Positions 6,014-10,243 of a stretch of 10,243 bases of DNA are shown here, in pieces. Position 1 is the stretch's first letter, and every line of letters starts with the position of its first letter. Position numbers and translations under genes: made by a program. Source of the DNA: Conexibacter sp. (GTDB lineage: Bacteria; Actinomycetota; Thermoleophilia; Solirubrobacterales; Solirubrobacteraceae); contig JAOPZP010000362.1 of NCBI GenBank assembly GCA_025964055.1, positions 1-10,243 on the forward strand, written 5' to 3'. The notes beneath the pieces were generated by a model. The model saw only the letters and a list, made by a program, of their open reading frames with translations, had not been told where the DNA came from and did no database searches.

Positions 6014-7384
6014 TTGACCGCACAGCGCACGCTCATCCGTGACGGATGGGTGATCACCGTCGACCCGGAGATCGGCGACGTCCCGTCGGGCGACATCCTG
6101 ATCGAGGACGGCCGGATCGTCGCGGTGGGGCCCGATCTGGGCGTCACCGACGCGGAGGTCATCGACGCCACCGACCGGATCGTCATCCCGGGCTTCATCG
6201 ACAGCCACCGCCACACCTGGCAGACCGCGCTGCGCAACATCGCCGCCGACTGGACGCTCAGCCAGTACATCACCGGGGTGCTCGTGCAGCTCGGGGCGAT
6301 CTACCGCCCGGAGGACACCTACGTCGGCGGTCTGCTCGGCGTGCTGGAGGCGCTGGACGGGGGCATCACGACCATGCTGGACTGGTCGCACGCACTGAAC
6401 ACGCCGGATCACGCGGACGCGGCGCTCGACGCGCTCGTCGAGTCGCGGGCGCGCGCGGTGCTGGCCCACGGCAACGCGAACAGCATCTGGCTCGGCCCCG
6501 CGTCGGCGGATTGGTCCGACGTCCGCCGCCTGCGCGAGGGACGCTGCTCGTCCGAGGACGGGCTCGTCACGATGGCCATGGCGGTGCGCGGGCCGGACTT
6601 CGGCAGCATCGAGGCGGCCGAGGAGGACTGGGCGGCGGCCCGCCGGCTCGGGCTGCGGATCACGGTGCACATCGGGGTCGGCGGCTTCGGGAGCCGGCAC
6701 GTGTCGCTGCTCAACGATCGCGGCCTGCTCGGGGCCGACACGACGTACGTGCACTGCAGCCGCCTCGACGACGACGAGCTCGCGATGATCGCCGCAACGG
6801 GCGGCACCGCCTCGGTCGCGTGTGAGGTGGAGATGCACATGGGCCACGGCTACCCGCCGACCGGCCGCCTCCTCGCCGCGGGTGTGCGCCCCAGCCTCTC
6901 GATCGACGTGTGCACCGGGATCGGCGGCGACATGTTCGCCGCGATGCGGTCGACGCTGTCGATGCAGCGGGCGATGGCCAACGACGAGATGCTCAACGCC
7001 GGCGTCACCCCCGAGCACCTCGAGGTGACCACGCGCGACGTGCTGGAGTTCGCGACGATCCAGGGCGCCCGCGCGCTCGGGCTCGAGGACCGCACCGGCA
7101 GCATCACGCCCGGCAAGGACGCCGACCTCGTGCTGCTGCGCACCGACCAGCTCAACATGTTCCCGGTCAACCACCCGGTCGCGTCGGTGGCGCTGGCCGC
7201 CAACACCTCCAACGTGGACACGGTGCTCGTCCGCGGCGAGGTGGTCAAGCGCAACGGCGTGCTCGTCGGGGTCGACCTTCCCCGGCTGCGCCGCCTCGCC
7301 GACGACTCGCGCGACTTCCTGCTGAGCTCGGTGCAGGCTCCGCGGGACGGCGCCTGGCAGCCGGCGGCGTTCGCCGCCGGCTGA
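6014..7384 (+). CDS. Metal-dependent amidohydrolase, cytosine deaminase / ATZ-TRZ-type
   Basis: This is a 456-residue amidohydrolase-superfamily enzyme of hydrolase/deaminase type. The N-terminal beta-sandwich strand region is followed by PGFIDSHRHTWQ, in which His65 and His67 are metal ligands. His219 (ITVHIG), His247 (YVHCS) and Asp298 (LSIDV) complete a mononuclear metal site. The C-terminal sandwich has GSITPGKDADLVLLR, the usual family ending. In most ATZ/TRZ-type deaminases the His on strand 5 starts an HxxE motif whose Glu activates the attacking water. Here the equivalent is Val222. The usual CPxSN motif is also altered, to CEVEM (270-274). The chemistry may therefore differ, although Glu271/Glu273 could stand in. 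The start is TTG with a strong SD. The gene is transcribed alone, away from the lyase operon and convergent with the cupin gene. The substrate is unknown; hydrolysis of a cyclic amide, amidine or N-heterocycle is the generic expectation. Confidence 0.92.
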   Translation: MTAQRTLIRDGWVITVDPEIGDVPSGDILIEDGRIVAVGPDLGVTDAEVIDATDRIVIPGFIDSHRHTWQTALRNIAADWTLSQYITGVLVQLGAIYRPEDTYVGGLLGVLEALDGGITTMLDWSHALNTPDHADAALDALVESRARAVLAHGNANSIWLGPASADWSDVRRLREGRCSSEDGLVTMAMAVRGPDFGSIEAAEEDWAAARRLGLRITVHIGVGGFGSRHVSLLNDRGLLGADTTYVHCSRLDDDELAMIAATGGTASVACEVEMHMGHGYPPTGRLLAAGVRPSLSIDVCTGIGGDMFAAMRSTLSMQRAMANDEMLNAGVTPEHLEVTTRDVLEFATIQGARALGLEDRTGSITPGKDADLVLLRTDQLNMFPVNHPVASVALAANTSNVDTVLVRGEVVKRNGVLVGVDLPRLRRLADDSRDFLLSSVQAPRDGAWQPAAFAAG

Positions 7385-7410
7385 GGCGCCGCGGAGGGCG
7401 AGGGTGGGCC

Positions 7411-7427
7411 GGGCCGCGACGCGGCCC
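7411..7427. terminator. GC-rich hairpin between convergent genes
   Basis: GGGCCGC (7411-7417), loop GAC, GCGGCCC (7421-7427) form a perfect seven-base-pair stem, extendable by C7410-G7428 and, after one mismatch, by G7408-C7430 and G7407-C7431. It lies in the 55-bp gap between the amidohydrolase stop and the cupin stop. It has no T-run on either side, but tract-less hairpins between convergent genes are common in high-GC actinobacteria. It may serve both strands. Confidence 0.55.
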
Positions 7428-7439
7428 GCCCGCCCGCGC

Positions 7440-7787
7440 CTACTCCGGCAGGTCGTCGCGCCGCGGGGCGAAGAGCTCGAGCGCGACGACGTCGGTCACG
7501 GCGCGCGCCGCGTGCGGCAGGCCGCCGGGGATCGCGAGGGTCTCGCCCGCGCCGACCTCGACGACGCCGCCGGCGGCCTCGTCGTCGAGCTCCACGGCGA
7601 GCCGCCCGTCCAGGACGGTGGTGCACTGCTCGTGCGGGTGCTCGTGGCGGGGCAGGACGGTGCCGGCCGCCAGCGCCAGCCGCAGGAGCGTCACGCCGTC
7701 GCCGTGGACGACCTGGCGGTCGATCCCCGGTGCGACGCGGGTCGCCGGCACGGCGTCCCAGACGATGTGCCGCGCGGCCGCCGTCAT
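7440..7787 (-). CDS. Small single-domain cupin protein
   Basis: This 115-residue protein is one conserved beta-barrel cupin. Motif 1 runs from Gly42 to Gly61, with His48, His50 and Gln54 (PRHEHPHEQ) as metal ligands; Gln takes the usual Glu position, a common variant in this subgroup. Motif 2 has Pro87, Gly89 and His92 (IPGGLPHAA). The ATG at 7787 overlaps the SDR stop as ATGA, which decides the start within a longer open frame. It is the last gene of the permease-dehydrogenase-SDR-cupin operon. Roles for such proteins include sugar or keto-acid isomerisation, dioxygenation and ligand binding. The fold is sure; the function is not. Confidence 0.9.
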   Translation of the reverse strand: MTAAARHIVWDAVPATRVAPGIDRQVVHGDGVTLLRLALAAGTVLPRHEHPHEQCTTVLDGRLAVELDDEAAGGVVEVGAGETLAIPGGLPHAARAVTDVVALELFAPRRDDLPE

Positions 7788-8590
7788 ACGACGAAGTCGG
7801 CCAGCCCGCCGTCCACGGCCAGCACCTGACCGGTGATGTAGCCGGCCCGGTCGGAGACCAGGAACGCCACGGCGTCGGCCACGTCGGAGGGGTCGGCCCA
7901 GCCGTCGCAGCGGACGCCCAGGCGGTCGGCCATGTTGGTCATGAACTGCTCGCCGTCGATGCCCTGCTCGGCGCCGAGGCGCTGAGCGTTGGCGACCCAG
8001 GCATCGGTGCGGATGAGACCGGGGGAGACGCAGTTGACCCGGACGCGCTTGCCCGACAGCTCCTTGGACAGGTAGCTGGTCAGGGCGAAGATCGCGGCGT
8101 TGGCCATGCCGCTGGCCGAGGCGTCGGGCAGCAGCGAGCGCCCCGAGATGCCGGCGACGTTGACGACCCGGCCGGTGCCGTCGGCGGGGAAGTGCGGCAC
8201 GGCGGCGCGCGCGATGCGGAGCATCCCCATCGTCTTGACGTCGAAGGTCTCCATCCACTTGCGGTCGTCGGAGCCCTCGACCTTCCCGCCCTGCAGGATC
8301 GGGCCGGCGTTGTTGACGACGATGTGCAGCGTCCCGAAGCGGTCCGCGATGCGCGCGACCGCCGCCTCCGCCTGCTCGGGATCCTTGAGGTCGGCCGGCA
8401 CCGGCAGCACCTCGCCGGAGCCGTAGACCTCGTCGCGCAGCCGCTGCGCGGCCGCCTCGAGCTGCGCGGCGTCGCGTGCCAGGATCGCCACGTTGGCGCC
8501 CTCGCGGCGCAGCAGCTCGGCGACGGCGTAGCCGATGCCCTTCGATCCGCCAGTCACCAGCGCCGTACGGCCGGTCAAGCCAAGGTCCAT
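7784..8590 (-). CDS. SDR-fold protein with the classical catalytic tetrad replaced
   Basis: This 268-residue protein has the full short-chain dehydrogenase fold: TGGSKGIG (13-20) for the dinucleotide, Arg39 after strand 2 (suggesting NADP), NNAG (93-96), and the C-terminal GQVLAVDGG. By position against FabG-type enzymes, however, the Asn-Ser-Tyr-Lys tetrad reads Lys119, Gly147, Ser160 and Asn164 (the YxxxK segment is SGMAN). The reading was checked on the nucleotide sequence. Normal hydride chemistry through Tyr/Lys is therefore not supported; it may use other residues, act as a non-redox enzyme or bind a nucleotide. The ATG at 8590 has GAGGAG seven bases upstream and gives a standard N-terminus; an in-frame ATG at 8635 lies further upstream. 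It follows the zinc dehydrogenase by 61 bp and overlaps the cupin by ATGA. Confidence 0.92.
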   Translation of the reverse strand: MDLGLTGRTALVTGGSKGIGYAVAELLRREGANVAILARDAAQLEAAAQRLRDEVYGSGEVLPVPADLKDPEQAEAAVARIADRFGTLHIVVNNAGPILQGGKVEGSDDRKWMETFDVKTMGMLRIARAAVPHFPADGTGRVVNVAGISGRSLLPDASASGMANAAIFALTSYLSKELSGKRVRVNCVSPGLIRTDAWVANAQRLGAEQGIDGEQFMTNMADRLGVRCDGWADPSDVADAVAFLVSDRAGYITGQVLAVDGGLADFVV

Positions 8591-8607
8591 GGGTGTTCTC
8601 CTCTGCG

Positions 8608-8622
8608 GCCTGCGACGCAGGC
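8608..8622 (-). other. Small hairpin in the dehydrogenase-SDR gap
   Basis: GCCTGC (8608-8613) pairs perfectly with GCAGGC (8617-8622) around a three-base loop, within the 61-bp gap between the zinc dehydrogenase and the SDR gene. It lies a few bases upstream of the SDR ribosome site and has no T-run. It could act as an mRNA stability element or weak attenuator separating expression within the operon. With so short a stem in GC-rich DNA, chance is also possible. Confidence 0.3.
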
Positions 8623-8651
8623 TCGTCGGTTGCAAGGTTGGGTCGGGACCG

Positions 8652-9728
8652 TCAGATCCATGGATCCACGACGATCTTGCCGGACGCCGCGCCGGAGGCG
8701 AGGGCCTCGAGGCCCTCTGGCACGAGCGCGTCGAGCCCGATGACGCGGTCGCAGACCGCGTCGCCCAGGCGGCCGTCGGCGAGCAGCGCCAGCGCCTCGG
8801 GCAGGTCGTCGGCCAGCACGTGGGCCATCGAGCTGCGCACGTCGATCTCGCGCACGGTGACGTCGAGGAGGTCCAGCGCGACCGGCTGCGGCTGCAGCCC
8901 GACGACCACCATCGTGCCGCCGCGCCGCGTCAGGGCGATCGCGGTCGCCGGCCCGCCGGCCGTGCCGGAGGCCTCGAGCGCGACGTCGACCCCGTCGCCG
9001 CCGGTCAGCTCGGCCACCGTCGCGGCCGGATCGTCGTGCCGGGCGTCGACGACGTCGGTCGCGCCGAGGCGCCGGGCCCGCTCGAGCTTCTCGGGATCGA
9101 CGTCGACGGCGACGATGCGCCGGGCGCGCCGTCCGGCGGCGGCGGCCACCACGAAGGCGCCGATGCCGCCGACGCCGATCACGGCGATGTCCTGGCCGGC
9201 GGCGACGCCGCCGCGCGCCACCGCGTGGATCCCGACCGCCAGCGGCTGGGCCAGCGCGGCGTGGTCGTGCGAGCAGGACGCCGGCACCGCCAGGCAGGTC
9301 GACGCGGGAACGCGGACGCGCTCGGCCAGGCCGCCGTGGGCGTGCAGCCCGATCGTGAAGTAGCGGGCGCAGAGGTTGGTGCGGCCGGCCCGGCACCACC
9401 GGCAGCTGCCGCACGAGACGCCGGCGCCGCTGACGACGCGGTCGCCGGTCCGCAGTCCGGTGACGTCGTCGCCCACCGCGTCGACGACGCCGGCGAACTC
9501 GTGCCCGAGGATCAGCGGACCGACGTGCCCGCTGACCGGATGCCGGTGCGCGAGCGGCACGAGGACCGGTCCATGCCGGTACTCGGCGCAGTCGGTCCCG
9601 CAGATCGCCGCGCGCAGCACCGTGAGGACGACCTCGCCGGCGCCCGGGCCGGCCGGCGCGTCGACGCGCTCGACCCGGACGTCGCCCGGCCCGTGGAACA
9701 CCGCGGCGCGCATGGCGCCGGCGCTCAT
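8652..9728 (-). CDS. Zinc-dependent medium-chain alcohol/polyol dehydrogenase, butanediol dehydrogenase-like
   Basis: This 358-residue medium-chain dehydrogenase oxidises an alcohol or polyol carbon. From ATG 9728, the catalytic-zinc residues are Cys43 (ICGTD) and His76-Glu77 (LGHEF). The structural-zinc cysteines are 106, 109, 112 and 120. The Rossmann motif is GVGGIG (185-190), and Asp209 after strand 2 indicates NAD. CGTD-x-x-EY plus the PLILGHEFAG region resembles (R,R)-butanediol and sorbitol/threonine-type dehydrogenases. In those, the zinc-site Glu of EPLAV is conserved, but here it is Gln161 (QPLAV). The start is chosen by the ATGA overlap with the permease stop; no SD is apparent, so coupled translation is likely. 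A second ATG five residues on is possible. Context with a sugar-type permease points to a sugar, polyol or other hydroxylated substrate. Confidence 0.93.
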   Translation of the reverse strand: MSAGAMRAAVFHGPGDVRVERVDAPAGPGAGEVVLTVLRAAICGTDCAEYRHGPVLVPLAHRHPVSGHVGPLILGHEFAGVVDAVGDDVTGLRTGDRVVSGAGVSCGSCRWCRAGRTNLCARYFTIGLHAHGGLAERVRVPASTCLAVPASCSHDHAALAQPLAVGIHAVARGGVAAGQDIAVIGVGGIGAFVVAAAAGRRARRIVAVDVDPEKLERARRLGATDVVDARHDDPAATVAELTGGDGVDVALEASGTAGGPATAIALTRRGGTMVVVGLQPQPVALDLLDVTVREIDVRSSMAHVLADDLPEALALLADGRLGDAVCDRVIGLDALVPEGLEALASGAASGKIVVDPWI

Positions 9729-10243
9729 GCCGGGGTCCCGGCGGCCACCGGCGCGGTCGTCCGCAGGCGGGCGAAGGCGCACGCGGCCACCAGGACCAGC
9801 CCGCCGGGCAGCCAGTACTGCCATTCCTGGCCGAGGTGCAGGAAGGTGATGGCGTTGAGGACCTGCGTCGTGAGCAGCGCGCCGAGCATGGCGCCGACGT
9901 AGGAGCCGCGGCCGCCGTAGATGCTCGCGCCGCCCAGCACCACCGCGGCGACGCTCGACAGCGTGTAGGCGCCGCCCACGCCGGGGTCGCCGAGCCCGAC
10001 CTGGCCCGCCAGCAGGATGCCCGCCAGGGTGGCGAACAGCGCCGAGAGGACGTAGGCGGCGATCACCGTGCGTGCGACCGGCACGCCGATGCGGTGCGCC
10101 GAGGCCTCGTCGGAGCCCACGGCGCGCAGGGCCAGCCCGAAGCCGGTCCGGCGCAGCGCGAGCTCGCAGGCCACCGCGACCGCGACCGCGACGAGGAAGG
10201 CGATCGGCACGCCCAGCACCGTCCGTTGCATGTCGGTCATGAA
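9725..10243 (-). CDS. ABC transporter permease, RbsC-like (BPD_transp_2), N-terminus beyond window
   Basis: The C-terminal 172 residues of an integral membrane permease are present; the frame is open to the right edge, so the ATG at 10240 is probably internal. Hydrophobic helices occur at about residues 7-28, 57-82, 92-108, 112-131 and 142-160 (counted from that ATG). The cytoplasmic coupling segment RRTGFGLALRAVGSDEASAHRIG (about 30-52) and the GGASIYGGRGSYVGAMLGA region are characteristic of ribose/xylose/autoinducer-type permeases. Family members are usually about 320-340 residues, so about half is missing. Its ATPase and binding protein are presumably encoded beyond the window. Import of a sugar or similar small polar compound is the likely role. 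Its stop overlaps the dehydrogenase start as ATGA, tying transport directly to catabolism. Confidence 0.9.
   Translation of the reverse strand, partial: FMTDMQRTVLGVPIAFLVAVAVAVACELALRRTGFGLALRAVGSDEASAHRIGVPVARTVIAAYVLSALFATLAGILLAGQVGLGDPGVGGAYTLSSVAAVVLGGASIYGGRGSYVGAMLGALLTTQVLNAITFLHLGQEWQYWLPGGLVLVAACAFARLRTTAPVAAGTPA

Noticed and set aside
5873..7174. Minus-strand open frame of 433 codons opposite the amidohydrolase
   Set aside because: It overlaps both the amidohydrolase and the divergent promoter region and has no domain motifs. The plus-strand gene has an SD, metal ligands and a full-length fold.
7440..8258. Extended 272-codon frame upstream of the cupin
   Set aside because: The extra N-terminal part is an out-of-frame reading of the SDR gene; the cupin start is set by the ATGA overlap at 7784-7787.
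8652..9824. Extended N-terminus of the zinc dehydrogenase from 9824
   Set aside because: The additional 32 residues lie inside the permease gene, are Arg/Gly-rich and unlike the family; the ATGA-linked ATG at 9728 is adequate.
1..10243. CRISPR array, tRNA/rRNA, insertion sequence or phage genes
   Set aside because: No regularly spaced repeats, cloverleaf-like segments, transposase motifs or terminal inverted repeats were seen by reading; the genes are contiguous and uniform in composition.

Overview
The DNA is very GC-rich, with dense genes, ATGA stop/start overlaps, GTG and TTG starts, and long antisense open frames that are by-products of composition. This fits a high-GC actinobacterium. 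The style (a small Ala/Thr-rich lipoprotein, many paralogous dehydrogenases, a ribose-type ABC permease) recalls soil Thermoleophilia/Solirubrobacterales, but that placement is an impression and was not tested.

Layout. (1) Bases 1-2071, minus strand: a predicted small lipoprotein, then an OmpR-type response regulator and its sensor kinase, which runs off the left edge after the first glycine motif of its ATPase domain. The regulator has a promoter-like site that places its ATG close to the expected transcription start, next to two 8-bp direct repeats spaced 11 bp. (2) Bases 2133-5924, minus strand: a three-gene catabolic operon, in transcription order a fumarase/aspartase-superfamily lyase (3-carboxymuconate cycloisomerase/adenylosuccinate lyase type), a beta-hydroxyacid dehydrogenase (3-hydroxyisobutyrate dehydrogenase type) and an aldehyde dehydrogenase. 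(3) Bases 6014-7384, plus strand: a divergent amidohydrolase with a strong SD and TTG start. It shares an 89-bp control region with the lyase that holds a TTGACA/TAAAGT promoter and a small palindrome over the -10. (4) Bases 7440-10243, minus strand: a second operon converging on the amidohydrolase. In transcription order it holds an RbsC-like ABC permease (truncated by the right edge), a zinc-dependent medium-chain dehydrogenase, an SDR-fold protein and a small cupin. A GC-rich hairpin separates the convergent ends.

Function. The two catabolic arms together supply an importer, a C-N/C-O lyase or cycloisomerase, a metal-dependent hydrolase/deaminase and several oxidoreductases. This looks like import and stepwise oxidation of a small polyfunctional, possibly nitrogen-containing, compound. 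The substrate cannot be read from sequence, and I do not recognise the combination as a named pathway. No dedicated transcription factor for the catabolic genes lies in the window. The two-component system may be unrelated to them.

The most notable observations are the SDR protein with all four positions of the Asn-Ser-Tyr-Lys tetrad replaced, the amidohydrolase without the usual HxxE glutamate, and the compact regulatory regions at about 1820-1862 and 5937-5996.
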